Assembly (NCBI GenBank): GCA_003215055.1
Contig: QCKW01000006.1
Coordinates: forward strand, 1 to 45,839
DNA: 45,839 nucleotides
Origin: Pelagibacteraceae bacterium AG-410-N23
GTDB taxonomy: Bacteria > Pseudomonadota > Alphaproteobacteria > Pelagibacterales > Pelagibacteraceae
Reading direction: 5' to 3'
Shown piece by piece: positions 17,897-25,939 of this stretch. The position numbers were made by a program, and so were the translations under genes. The notes beneath the pieces were generated by a model. That model saw nothing but the letters and a program-made list of their open reading frames with translations, was not told where the DNA came from and made no database searches. Each line of letters opens with the position of its first letter. Position 1 is the first letter of the stretch.

Positions 17897-18713
17897 GAAA
17901 AAACCAAAAAAAATATCGAAAAAAAAATCAAAAAAAATAATAAAAAAGAAAGCTAAAAAAAACAAAAAAACTCTAAAACCAAATAAGATAAAAAAAGTCT
18001 CTGTTAAAAAAACTTTCAAGAAAGATGAAAAAACATCAGAAAATAAAACTGATAACTTAAGGATTTCAAAATCAAATGAAATAAAACCTGAAATTAAGAA
18101 AGTAAAAAAACAAGAGACTGAAAAGAGAGAATATAAAATTAAAGATTATGTCGTATATCCCAAACATGGAGTTGGTCAAATTTTAGAATTTAAAAAAATC
18201 AATATTGGCGGAATAGATGTGGAAACCTATGTTATTAAATTTGAAAAAGATAAGGCGAATGGAATGGTGCCTGTCAATAAACAAGTTCACTTACGACCTC
18301 TAGCTACTATAAATCAAGTAAACAAATGTATTTCTATATTAAAAAGTAAACCAAAGATAAAAAGATCTATGTGGAGTAGAAGAGCCCAAGAATATGAAGC
18401 AAAAATTTCATCTGGAAAAATTTATGAATTAGCTGAAGTTGTGAGGGATCTTAATAAAGGTGATGATCTTATGGTTGATCAGTCATATAGTGAAAGACAA
18501 CTTTTTGAAAAAGCATATGAGAGAATATTGGCCGAATTTCAGATTATTTTGAATTTGTCTCTAGATGATACAAAGAAAAAATTAGATAAAGCACTTAAAA
18601 GGAATTTAGGTGAGCAACCTAAGCCTGCTTCAACTAGTACTAAAAGTGTGGAGCCCGATTTGACTGCTGACGAAAATATTTCTGATACTGAGGAAGTACC
18701 AATAGATGAATAA
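17838..18713 (+). CDS. carD: CarD/CdnL-family RNA polymerase-binding regulator with lysine-rich N-terminus
   Basis: Up to 291 residues. The CarD module (about 98-260) starts [20 protein letters not shown], the RNA polymerase-interacting Tudor-like part, followed by the helical DNA-binding part ([19 protein letters not shown]). CarD/CdnL proteins stabilise open promoter complexes, notably at rRNA promoters. Unusually, residues 1-60 are half lysine (30 of 60) in a histone-tail-like stretch, and there is an acidic Ser/Thr-rich C-terminal tail. The start is uncertain: the ATGs at 17838 and 17853 both lie inside fdxA, and no other in-frame ATG occurs before the CarD module, so either the genes overlap by 44-59 bases or a non-ATG codon is used. 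Confidence 0.88.
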   Translation: MKNLKMKKINLKSILKKTFKKKPKKISKKKSKKIIKKKAKKNKKTLKPNKIKKVSVKKTFKKDEKTSENKTDNLRISKSNEIKPEIKKVKKQETEKREYKIKDYVVYPKHGVGQILEFKKINIGGIDVETYVIKFEKDKANGMVPVNKQVHLRPLATINQVNKCISILKSKPKIKRSMWSRRAQEYEAKISSGKIYELAEVVRDLNKGDDLMVDQSYSERQLFEKAYERILAEFQIILNLSLDDTKKKLDKALKRNLGEQPKPASTSTKSVEPDLTADENISDTEEVPIDE

Positions 18714-18756
18714 AAAAAACGCCTCTCACACGTAATCGTTATGAGAAGCGTTTTTA
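18714..18756. terminator. Bidirectional intrinsic terminator between carD and the basic peptide gene
   Basis: ACGCCTCTCA and TGAGAAGCGT form a stem with one C/A mismatch, with an inner ACG/CGT stem around TAAT. It is flanked by A-runs on the left and T-runs on the right, so it reads as a terminator in both directions: T5 after the stem for carD (plus strand), and eight T's after the stem for the minus-strand peptide gene. It begins directly after the carD stop codon. Confidence 0.88.
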
Positions 18757-18774
18757 ATAAAGAATACTAAGTTA

Positions 18775-18852
18775 CTATCTTCTTCTTCTTTTTTTAGCTT
18801 TTTTCTTAGCTTTTTTCTTAGCCTTCTTTGCTTTTTTTCTTCTTTTAGCCAT
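18775..18852 (-). CDS. 25-residue Lys/Arg/Ala peptide (novel small basic protein)
   Basis: ATG at 18852, TAG at 18777-18775. The product contains only four amino acids: 1 Met, 5 Ala, 13 Lys and 6 Arg. It begins MAKRRKKAKKAKKK and ends in four Arg; alanines recur every 3-4 residues, as in histone H1-type tails. An SD-like AAGGGAG lies about 6 bases upstream of the ATG, one of the best in the window. A promoter (TTGACA) is upstream and a terminator with eight T's is downstream, so it is a complete transcription unit rather than a chance frame. It resembles nucleic-acid-binding tails; DNA compaction, RNA/ribosome binding or RNA polymerase interaction are guesses. Not a known family to me. Confidence 0.72.
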   Translation of the reverse strand: MAKRRKKAKKAKKKAKKKAKKRRRR

Positions 18853-18874
18853 CTTTAGCTCCCTTTTTAGTTAA

Positions 18875-18894
18875 ACGAATCAAAATTGATTCGT
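18875..18894. promoter_or_regulatory. Perfect inverted repeat in the leader of the basic peptide gene
   Basis: ACGAATCAA (18875-18883) and TTGATTCGT (18886-18894) are perfect 9-base arms with a 2-base AA centre. The repeat lies between the predicted promoter (18904-18932) and the ribosome binding site of the minus-strand peptide gene, probably just past the transcription start. This is a classic operator position; a short RNA hairpin is the alternative. Confidence 0.6.
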
Positions 18895-18903
18895 AATTAC
18901 TTA

Positions 18904-18932
18904 TTTTTATTTTTTTATACGCGTTATGTCAA
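18904..18932 (-). promoter_or_regulatory. Candidate sigma-70 promoter of the basic peptide gene
   Basis: On the minus strand TTGACA (18932-18927) is followed after 17 bases by TAAAAA (18909-18904). The -35 matches consensus exactly; the -10 matches 4 of 6. The leader would be about 45 bases long and would contain the inverted repeat and the SD. Confidence 0.5.
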
Positions 18933-19050
18933 TTCTTTAATTAAAGTTAACTTTTTTTAAAAAACTAAATTAAAAAAAATAATTTTTTTTTGTTTTAATA
19001 TGTAAAAAAGTTAATGTTTATGCGAATAATAATCAATTAATTTTACTTAT

Positions 19051-20748
19051 TTAATAAAGTTTTTCTAAATCAAATTTGTATTTTTCTAAAATTTTTTTTC
19101 TTTTTAGTTTTAAAGTTGGTGTTAACATTCCATTTTCAATTGTAAATTCTTCTTTAATTAATTTAAATTTCTTTACTTTTTCGACTAAAGATAAAGTTTT
19201 ATTCAGATTTTCTAAATAATTTTCAATTTCTTTTTTATTTTGTTCTTCCTCACTTACAATTAGGGCAACTAAATAAGTTTTTTTATCTCCATAAACGAAA
19301 CTTTGTTTAATTTTTTCATTTAAACACAATAAATTTTCAATCTTAGACGGTGAAATATTGTCTCCACCAAGATTAACTATAATTTCTTTTTTTCTGTCAG
19401 TTATTTTTAAATTTCCATCTTTAGTAATTTCTCCTATATCTCCTGTATGCAACCAACCATCTTTAATAATATCACTTGTCTCTTTTTCCATATTCCAATA
19501 ACCAAGCATTACATTTTCACCCTTTACTAATATTTCTCCATCCTTTGCTATCTTCACTTCATTAGTTTTAAAAGGTGGACCTACTGTTTCAATCTTGATT
19601 TTTCCTGGAATATTGCAGCTAACAACTGGAGAAGTTTCTGTTAATCCATACCCTTGTAAAGTTGGCAAACCTATAGAATTTAAAAATTCACCTATTTTTT
19701 GATCTAATGCACCTCCCCCTGAAACGAAGGCCTTTAATTTTCCACCAAATTGGTTTTTAATTTTTTTTCTGACTAATAGTTCACAAAAAAAATTGATTAT
19801 TCTTTCTTTAAAATTAAATCTTTCTTTATAAAGTTTTTTTCTTCCTAATTTAATAGTATTTTCAATTAATCTTTTTTTGAAACCTTTTTGTTTAGAGAAA
19901 TTAACAAAAATTTTGTTATATAAATTTTGATAAAATCTTGGTACAGCTGTCATGATTGTAGGCTTTGCAATTAACATATTAGGTAATAATTTTTCTAAAC
20001 TCTCTGCATAAAAAATTGTAGCTCCAAGTGAAATTTGTACATATTGCACAGTATGTTCATATGAATGAGATAATGGAAGCCAAGTCAAAAAAACAGGATT
20101 ATCATTTTTTACAATTGAATCTAATATTTCTTGTGCTCCCTCGCAATTAGAAAGAATTCCTCCATGGCTTAGCATTACACCCTTGGGATTTCCTGTTGTT
20201 CCTGATGTGTAAATAATACAAGCAAGATTTTTTCTTTTAATTTCTTTATTATATTTATCTGAAATAGAAATAGTTTCCTTGCTGTCATTTTCAAAAATAC
20301 TTTGTAAATTTGTAATTTCTTCATCAAAATTTTCAAATGATAAAATAAATGTATCTTTTGAAATTAGTCTTTTAATTTTTTTTAGCTGAATATTAGTTGA
20401 AACTATACATATTTTTGGCTTACAATCGTTTAGAATATATTCATAATCTTTTTCTGAGTAAGTGGTAAATAATGGAACTGTTACTCCTCCTGCATTCATA
20501 ATTGCTATATCAGCAATGAACCACTCTGGTCTATTTTCTGATAACAAAACACACCTGTCACCTTCAGATAAAATTTTTCTGAGATATTTAGACAAAATAA
20601 AAATATTATTTTGTGCTTGCTTCCAAGTTAAAACATTTTTTTTTTCATCTTTTAGCCATTTCAAAAATGGTTGGTTTTGTTCTGAATTTTTTTCCTCATA
20701 TTTTTTGAAAAAAAGTTCTACTAGACTGTTAATCTTTTTTAATTCCAT
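19051..20748 (-). CDS. Long-chain acyl-CoA synthetase (AMP-binding)
   Basis: 565-residue adenylate-forming enzyme that activates a fatty acid with ATP to acyl-AMP and then acyl-CoA. The P-loop-like motif IIYTSGTTGNPKGVMLSHGG is near 178-197, GYGLTETSPVVSCN near 365, GWLHTGDIGEI near 425 and the hinge/lysine region TDRKKEIIVNLGGDNISPSK near 445. Overall form is closest to the FAA1/FadD15-like long-chain group; chain specificity is not readable. Transcribed from just after tRNA-Leu on the same strand. The basic peptide gene lies 198 bases downstream with its own promoter. Confidence 0.9.
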   Translation of the reverse strand: MELKKINSLVELFFKKYEEKNSEQNQPFLKWLKDEKKNVLTWKQAQNNIFILSKYLRKILSEGDRCVLLSENRPEWFIADIAIMNAGGVTVPLFTTYSEKDYEYILNDCKPKICIVSTNIQLKKIKRLISKDTFILSFENFDEEITNLQSIFENDSKETISISDKYNKEIKRKNLACIIYTSGTTGNPKGVMLSHGGILSNCEGAQEILDSIVKNDNPVFLTWLPLSHSYEHTVQYVQISLGATIFYAESLEKLLPNMLIAKPTIMTAVPRFYQNLYNKIFVNFSKQKGFKKRLIENTIKLGRKKLYKERFNFKERIINFFCELLVRKKIKNQFGGKLKAFVSGGGALDQKIGEFLNSIGLPTLQGYGLTETSPVVSCNIPGKIKIETVGPPFKTNEVKIAKDGEILVKGENVMLGYWNMEKETSDIIKDGWLHTGDIGEITKDGNLKITDRKKEIIVNLGGDNISPSKIENLLCLNEKIKQSFVYGDKKTYLVALIVSEEEQNKKEIENYLENLNKTLSLVEKVKKFKLIKEEFTIENGMLTPTLKLKRKKILEKYKFDLEKLY

Positions 20749-20752
20749 AATT

Positions 20753-20837
20753 TGGTGGGCGAAGAGAGAATCGAACTCTCACTTCTTGCGAAACACGATT
20801 TTGAGTCGTGCGCGTCTACCAGTTCCGCCATTCGCCC
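20753..20837 (-). tRNA. tRNA-Leu (anticodon CAA)
   Basis: An 85-base type II tRNA. The acceptor stem GGGCGAA pairs with TTCGCCC, and A plus CCA is encoded at the 3' end (20756-20753). The anticodon stem CACGA/TCGTG encloses loop CTCAAAA (CAA at 20803-20801), a long variable arm follows, then a T arm with GTTCGATTC. Reads UUG codons. The gene lies 4 bases upstream of the acyl-CoA synthetase start, so the two may share a transcript. Confidence 0.97.
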
Positions 20838-20896
20838 TTAATTGTTTAATTATTAATTAAATAGTATAAGAACTAAAATTATATTAAAACCAAAAA

Positions 20897-21508
20897 ATGC
20901 TTAATACTCTATACAAAAAATGTTTAAATTTAGCTTCACATAAAAGTTCTAAATACTATTTGGCGGTAGTCTCTTTTATTGAAAGTTCTTTTTTTCCGAT
21001 TCCACCAGACGTAATGGTAATACCCATGGTAATCTCAAAAAAAAATGATTTCATAAAAATATTTTTTATAGCAACAATATTTTCTGTTTTAGGCGGTGTA
21101 TTAGGTTATTTTATTGGGGCATTTTTTTTTGATATTGGAATGCAAATAATGAATTTTTATAATTATGAAAATAAGTTATTTGATCTGAAGAATAGTTTAA
21201 TAAATACTGAGGGCTTTTACGCTTGGCTTGGAATACTTTTTTTAGCTGGCTTTACACCTCTTCCTTATAAAGTTTTTACTATAGCTAGTGGTTTAATTGG
21301 ATTTAATATCTTAATCTTTATTTTTATTAGTTTAGTTTCAAGAGGATTAAGATTTTTTATTGTATCATATCTTTCGTATAAGTTTGGGGATCGCTTTACT
21401 GAATTTATGAATAGCCATGGGTCTAAATGGTTTACTATTATTGGAATTTTAATTGTAATAGTTGGAGCAGTTATTTATTCATTTATCAAATTATATGCTA
21501 AACTTTAA
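20897..21508 (+). CDS. YqaA/DedA-type (SNARE-associated) membrane protein
   Basis: 203 residues with several membrane segments. The family signature is visible: FIESSFFPIPPDVMVIPMVI (about 28-47), then GGVLGYFIGAFFFDIG, and further on LAGFTPLPYKVFTIASGLIG, the re-entrant helix typical of the DedA superfamily (COG1238 branch). DedA proteins are linked to lipid-carrier flipping and membrane homeostasis; this branch is less studied. It begins a three-gene plus-strand run with dsbB and coq7. Confidence 0.82.
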   Translation: MLNTLYKKCLNLASHKSSKYYLAVVSFIESSFFPIPPDVMVIPMVISKKNDFIKIFFIATIFSVLGGVLGYFIGAFFFDIGMQIMNFYNYENKLFDLKNSLINTEGFYAWLGILFLAGFTPLPYKVFTIASGLIGFNILIFIFISLVSRGLRFFIVSYLSYKFGDRFTEFMNSHGSKWFTIIGILIVIVGAVIYSFIKLYAKL

Positions 21509-21983
21509 AATAAATTTCTACTTAAAAATAATTTTTTTTATTAGTCTAACATCAATCTTCTCGGCTTTTTTTATCGAATACGTTCTTGGACACCAGCCTT
21601 GCAATTTATGCTTAATGCAGAGAATTCCTTACATATTAAGTATAATTTTAATTTCTTTAAATTATTTTTTTAAAAAGAATGAAAAGTTTTATATTATATT
21701 GTTAATCTTAATATTTTCTTTTTCTCTAATATTATCATTTTATCACTTCGGTATTGAGAGAGGTTTTTTCGAAGAATCAGCTGTTTGTAAACTTGAAAAT
21801 TCATCTGGTATTATTTCTAAAGAAGAATTACTAAAACAATTACAGGTTAAAACTATAAGCTGTAAAGATGTGACATTTAAAATTTTTGGATTTTCCCTCA
21901 CTACGTTTAATATGATTATCAGTTTATTTTTATTAATAATATTAACAAAAATTTTAAAAAATTATGAAAAGTTCAAAAAATAA
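21495..21983 (+). CDS. dsbB: Disulfide bond formation protein DsbB
   Basis: Inner-membrane quinone reductase that reoxidises DsbA. 162 residues from the ATG at 21495; the frame also opens at 21462, but that start would overlap the preceding gene by 47 bases and add a less hydrophobic N-terminus. The first cysteine pair is C36-C39 in HQPCNLCLMQRIP and the second pair is C98 and C123 in the periplasmic loop. Four hydrophobic segments surround them. It overlaps yqaA upstream by 14 bases and coq7 downstream by 20. Confidence 0.9.
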   Translation: MLNFKINFYLKIIFFISLTSIFSAFFIEYVLGHQPCNLCLMQRIPYILSIILISLNYFFKKNEKFYIILLILIFSFSLILSFYHFGIERGFFEESAVCKLENSSGIISKEELLKQLQVKTISCKDVTFKIFGFSLTTFNMIISLFLLIILTKILKNYEKFKK

Positions 21984-22494
21984 AGTAGAAGAATTTATTA
22001 GAGTTGATCATGCGGGGGAGAGAGGTGCGGTGAAAATTTATGAGGGACAATTATTAGCGCTCAATACTCTGGTTAAAAATGAGAGTTTAAAAAAAACCAT
22101 TGAAGAAATGAAAATCCATGAAAAAGAACACTGTGAATTCTTTGAAATAGAGATAAAAAAAAGAAAAATTAAACCAACAAAATTTTTACCTTTGTGGGAT
22201 TTATTAGGTGTAGGATTGGGTTTTGGTTCAACTCTTTTAGGAAAAAAAGCTGCAATGTTATGTACTGCTTCTGTAGAAGAAGTTATTGATGAACATTATC
22301 AAAATCAAATAAATCAATTAGGTTCAGATGAAAAAGTTTTAAAAAAAAAAATTATAAAATTCAGAGAGGATGAGTTACATCATAAAGATATAGCTTATGA
22401 TGAAGGCGCTACAAAAAAAGGTTTTTACTCAATCATGGATAAAATTATTAAAACTGGTTCAAAAGTAGCAATTAGTATTTCTGAAAAAGTTTAA
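21964..22494 (+). CDS. coq7: Ubiquinone biosynthesis hydroxylase Coq7
   Basis: Di-iron monooxygenase that hydroxylates demethoxyubiquinone, a late step of ubiquinone synthesis. 176 residues with the duplicated carboxylate/His ligand pattern: VDHAGERGAVKIYEGQ (about 14-29), KIHEKEHCEFFE (about 50-61), SVEEVIDEHYQNQ (about 102-114) and FREDELHHKDIA (about 137-148). The start overlaps dsbB. It uses the quinone chemistry that ubiE and ubiB, 10 kb away, also serve, and no ubiF/ubiH-type flavin enzyme is in this window. Confidence 0.95.
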   Translation: MKSSKNKVEEFIRVDHAGERGAVKIYEGQLLALNTLVKNESLKKTIEEMKIHEKEHCEFFEIEIKKRKIKPTKFLPLWDLLGVGLGFGSTLLGKKAAMLCTASVEEVIDEHYQNQINQLGSDEKVLKKKIIKFREDELHHKDIAYDEGATKKGFYSIMDKIIKTGSKVAISISEKV

Positions 22495-22497
22495 ATT

Positions 22498-23067
22498 TTA
22501 AGCTTCTAGCTCTACATCCCAATATAAATAATCCATCCAACTTTTGTGTAAATAATTTGGAGGGAAATTTTTGCCATTTCGGTGCAAATCTTCAGTAGTT
22601 GGCTGATAAGGATGTTGGTTCAGTTTCATTCCAGAGGATTTTAAAAGTTTTCCACCTTTTTTAACATTGCAAGCAGAGCATGCAGTCACAACATTATCCC
22701 AATGTGTTTCTCCACCTTTTGATCTTGGTAATAAATGATCAAATGTTAATTCCTCACTACTTCCACAGTATTGACAAGAAAATTTATCTCTAAGAAAAAC
22801 ATTAAATCTTGTAAAACTTGGTTTTGATTGTGGCACGATGTAATCTTTTAATGCAATGACACTTGGTAATTGCATTTCAAAAGAGGGGCTCCTCACTATT
22901 CTGTCATAGCTGTTAACAATTATAACTCTATCTAAAAAAACTGACTTAACAGTATCTTGCCACGACCATAACGATAAAGGATAATAACTTAGTGGTCTAT
23001 AATCAGCATTTAAAACTAGTGCTGGACATTTTTCTAGTGATACATCTTTTTCAATAAAGTTATTCAT
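22498..23067 (-). CDS. HNH endonuclease-domain protein
   Basis: 189 residues. The N-terminal part (PALVLNADYRPLSYYPLSLW) and the HNH core with zinc-binding Cys pairs (FSCQYCG, TFDHLLPRSKGG, NVVTACSACNVKKG, about 108-150) match a family widely conserved in alphaproteobacteria and cyanobacteria. Such proteins are usually chromosomal and not part of a restriction or phage module; their substrate is unknown. Convergent with coq7 (3-base gap). Confidence 0.85.
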   Translation of the reverse strand: MNNFIEKDVSLEKCPALVLNADYRPLSYYPLSLWSWQDTVKSVFLDRVIIVNSYDRIVRSPSFEMQLPSVIALKDYIVPQSKPSFTRFNVFLRDKFSCQYCGSSEELTFDHLLPRSKGGETHWDNVVTACSACNVKKGGKLLKSSGMKLNQHPYQPTTEDLHRNGKNFPPNYLHKSWMDYLYWDVELEA

Positions 23068-23105
23068 AATACAATTTTAGCCCAAATAAAAAATTATTTC
23101 AATAT

Positions 23106-23765
23106 TTAGGAGTTATTAAATTTTTTTAAGATATAATTAAGTGCTATACTGGAAGCCTCAATGGGAATATGATGATCACAATTTTTTATAAAATGTGTCT
23201 CAATTACAACATTATTTCGTATAAAAAAATCTTTAGCTTCTAACATATAATTAGGTGAGACAACTTGATCAGTTTCTCCATGGATTAATAATACGTTTGT
23301 TGAATTTTTTTTTCTAGATTTTAAATACTCTTGATTAATAATTTTTCCTGAAAAACCCACAATACAACTAAACTCTTCCTCAAAAGTTAAACCCAAATTT
23401 AATGACATCATGCATCCTTGACTAAATCCAGATAAACAAATTTTTTCATTTGATAATTTAAATTCTTTTTTGATTTCATCAATAAATTTTCTTAATTTGT
23501 TCTCAGCTTTAATAGATTGTTCTAAAATATATTTTGGATCATCTTGAGTTAAATCAAACCACTGAAAACCTGACGGGTTTATTGGACATTTTTCATGCCC
23601 GTTTGGACATATAAAAATCGTATTAGGTAAATGTCTTTTCCAATTCAACGATAACATACTTATATCTTTTCCATCCCCACCATAGCCATGCAATAAGATA
23701 ACTGAATTTTTTATTTCTTTGTTATTGTCTGGTTTTATAATGGTTGAATCTAGACAAAATGTCAT
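23106..23765 (-). CDS. Carboxylesterase/phospholipase, YpfH-like alpha/beta hydrolase
   Basis: 219 residues with a complete catalytic triad: oxyanion segment ILLHGYGGDGKDISML (about 23-38), nucleophile elbow GFSQGCMMSL (Ser near 116), acid in HGETDQVVSP and His in NCDHHIPIEA near the end. Belongs to the short-chain carboxylesterase/lysophospholipase group. No signal peptide, so cytoplasmic. Substrate not determinable. Divergent from the HIG1-type gene. Confidence 0.85.
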   Translation of the reverse strand: MTFCLDSTIIKPDNNKEIKNSVILLHGYGGDGKDISMLSLNWKRHLPNTIFICPNGHEKCPINPSGFQWFDLTQDDPKYILEQSIKAENKLRKFIDEIKKEFKLSNEKICLSGFSQGCMMSLNLGLTFEEEFSCIVGFSGKIINQEYLKSRKKNSTNVLLIHGETDQVVSPNYMLEAKDFFIRNNVVIETHFIKNCDHHIPIEASSIALNYILKKFNNS

Positions 23766-23814
23766 ACTTTATTATTTATGTTTTTTTATTTTTAAAACAC
23801 CCTACAATAAAATT

Positions 23815-24018
23815 ATGATTACAGGAATATTAGTTAAAATATTATCTATTATTTTATTGATTGCAGTTGGTCTTGTTTTGATCCTAGGTATTGGAACATT
23901 ATTTAAAGGAGGAGAGACAAGTAAAAAATACTCAAATAAATTAATGCAGTTAAGAGTTTTGTTACAATTTATAGCTATAATTGCTTTGGTAGGATTTGCG
24001 TATTTTTTTAAAAACTAA
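23815..24018 (+). CDS. HIG1-domain twin-transmembrane protein
   Basis: 67 residues from the ATG at 23815. Two hydrophobic helices flank a loop with GTLFKGGETSKKYSNKLMQL and RVLLQ, the Arg-x3-Gln end of the HIG1 signature. Eukaryotic HIG1 proteins assist respiratory supercomplexes and cytochrome oxidase; the alphaproteobacterial members are their likely ancestors, so a respiratory role is plausible but unproven. The same frame is open further upstream to 23719, but that would overlap the start of the divergent esterase and precede the domain with unrelated residues. Its stop overlaps the tlpA-like gene by 4 bases. Confidence 0.78.
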   Translation: MITGILVKILSIILLIAVGLVLILGIGTLFKGGETSKKYSNKLMQLRVLLQFIAIIALVGFAYFFKN

Positions 24019-24524
24019 TTATAATTACTTAACCAATCTATAAATTTAATATCCTCATAATCAATAGATCCAATTATTCTCGCAAATTCTAATCCATCTT
24101 TATTTAATAATATTGATGTAGGAATTCCTCTTAATCCAAATTTTTTTGCTAATGTAATATCTGTATCGAAAAATACTTTTAAATTCTTTATTCTTAGCTC
24201 ATTATAAAAATTTAAAGATTTCTCAAGATTATCTCTACCAACATTGACTGGAAATATTCTTAAATTATTCATTTTTTTATGAATTTGTAATTTGTCTAAA
24301 GAAGGCATTTCTTCTTTACAAGGAGCACACCAAGTTGCCCAAAAATTTAATAATATCAAATTTCCTTTATATTCACTTATATTTATAAGCTTTCCTTTAT
24401 CGTCTATTAGTGTGACTGAGTCATATTTTTTGAGTTCTTTGTTAATAATTAGATTTTTAATCTCTTTGGCTTCATTGGCATATGAATTAGACACCAAAAA
24501 AATTAATATTATTAAAATTCTCAT
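24015..24524 (-). CDS. TlpA-like thiol:disulfide oxidoreductase
   Basis: 169 residues. A short hydrophobic signal (MRILIILIFLVSNSYA) points to the periplasm, without a lipobox. The thioredoxin fold shows LLNFWATWCAPCKEEMPSL with active-site C66 and C69, and the cis-proline loop GLRGIPTSILLNKDG. TlpA/ResA-type proteins reduce cytochrome c apoproteins or oxidase copper sites. In other alphaproteobacteria a TlpA gene often lies beside argH and lysA, as here (divergent from argH, 23-base gap). Confidence 0.88.
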   Translation of the reverse strand: MRILIILIFLVSNSYANEAKEIKNLIINKELKKYDSVTLIDDKGKLINISEYKGNLILLNFWATWCAPCKEEMPSLDKLQIHKKMNNLRIFPVNVGRDNLEKSLNFYNELRIKNLKVFFDTDITLAKKFGLRGIPTSILLNKDGLEFARIIGSIDYEDIKFIDWLSNYN

Positions 24525-24547
24525 GTTAAAAGGTATAATTAATTATC

Positions 24548-25939
24548 ATGACAAAAAATAAAAACAACCAGACAATTTGGAATACTAGAATAAAGAATAA
24601 AACCTCTAATCTTTTTCAAAAAATTGGAAATTCTATAGATATAGATAAAAGACTTTATAAAGAGGATATTTTAGGCTCAATTGCACATGTTGAAATGCTT
24701 TTTAAACAAAGAATTATTTCATTTAAAATTAAGAATAAGATTGTTTATGGGTTAAATAAAATTGAAAAAGAAATTTCTAAGAACAAATTTGAATTTAACA
24801 AAAAATATGAAGATATTCATATGAACATCGAAAAAAGATTATTTGAAATTATTGGAGAAGAAGCAGGATATCTTCATACTGCAAGATCTAGAAATGACCA
24901 AGTAATAACTGACTTAAAAATTTGGATAAAATCCTCAACAAAAGATTTAAATAAGAATATGGATAAACTTTTAAAATCAATTTTAAAACTTGCTGATAAA
25001 AATATTGAAACTTTAATGCCAGGGTTTACACATCTTAAAAATGCTCAGGCAGTCTCGTTTGGACATTATTTAATGGCTTATGTAGAAATGTTCTCTAGAG
25101 ATAAAAAAAGATTCGAAAACAACTTAGAAAATCTTAATGAAAATCCTTTGGGTGTCTCAGCACTAACCGGAACTTCATTCAATATAGATAGAAATTACAC
25201 AACAAAAAAATTAGGTTTTAAAAATCCTACAAATAATTCTATAGATACAGTGTCAGATAGAGATTTTGTTTTGGATTTTATTTTTTCTGCCTCAATTTGT
25301 TCAATGCATATATCAAGAATTGCTGAAGAATTAATTTTATGGAATTCTGATGGATATAATTTAATAACTTTATCTGACAAAGTCGTGACTGGATCTTCTA
25401 TAATGCCACAAAAAAAAAATCCAGATTTGTTAGAATACTTAAGAGGCAAAACGGGAATTGTGTATGGTAATTTATTTTCAATGTTTACAATCTTAAAAGG
25501 TTTGCCGCTTTCATACTTCAAGGATCTTCAAGATGATAAGCTAGTTGTTTTTAATACATTTGACACACTTAACAATTGTCTAAAAATTTTAGATGAGGTC
25601 TTAAAAAATTTAAGCCCAAATAAAAAAAAAATGTTAGAGCTCGCAAGATCAGGTTACGTTACCGCTACAGACTTAGCAGATTATCTTGTTAAAAACCATT
25701 CTATGACTTTTAGAAATGCTTATAAAAAAACTGCTGAAATCGTGAATTTAGCTGAAAAAAAAGGAAAAAAATTAGAAGAACTTAATATTTTAGAATTAAA
25801 AAAAATCGAACCAAAGTTAACAAATGAAGTGATGAAGATATTTAACCTTAAAAATTCTGTAAATTCTAAAAGTTCTTATGGAGGAACATCTTTTGATAAT
25901 ATTAAAAAGATGATACTAAAATACAGAAAAAAATTATGA
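24548..25939 (+). CDS. argH: Argininosuccinate lyase
   Basis: Cleaves argininosuccinate to arginine and fumarate, the last step of arginine synthesis. 463 residues, normal length. Signatures: IHMNIEKRLFEIIGEEAGYLHTARSRNDQ regions near 95-118 (notably TARSRNDQ), HLKNAQAVSFGHYL near 161 and the flexible catalytic serine loop GSSIMPQKKNPD near 281. The stop overlaps the start of a small lipoprotein gene (ATGA), followed in the same way by lysA. Confidence 0.96.
   Translation: MTKNKNNQTIWNTRIKNKTSNLFQKIGNSIDIDKRLYKEDILGSIAHVEMLFKQRIISFKIKNKIVYGLNKIEKEISKNKFEFNKKYEDIHMNIEKRLFEIIGEEAGYLHTARSRNDQVITDLKIWIKSSTKDLNKNMDKLLKSILKLADKNIETLMPGFTHLKNAQAVSFGHYLMAYVEMFSRDKKRFENNLENLNENPLGVSALTGTSFNIDRNYTTKKLGFKNPTNNSIDTVSDRDFVLDFIFSASICSMHISRIAEELILWNSDGYNLITLSDKVVTGSSIMPQKKNPDLLEYLRGKTGIVYGNLFSMFTILKGLPLSYFKDLQDDKLVVFNTFDTLNNCLKILDEVLKNLSPNKKKMLELARSGYVTATDLADYLVKNHSMTFRNAYKKTAEIVNLAEKKGKKLEELNILELKKIEPKLTNEVMKIFNLKNSVNSKSSYGGTSFDNIKKMILKYRKKL

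Noticed and set aside
17789..18019. Minus-strand Phe-rich frame of 76 codons
   Set aside because: It is the mirror of the lysine-rich carD tail (AAA read as TTT) and has no ribosome binding site or family likeness.
22498..23067. HNH gene as part of a restriction, toxin or phage defence system
   Set aside because: The protein belongs to a conserved chromosomal family and its neighbours (coq7, esterase) are housekeeping genes.
23719..23814. N-terminal extension of the HIG1-type gene
   Set aside because: It overlaps the esterase start and adds residues before the domain; the ATG at 23815 gives a normal-length protein.
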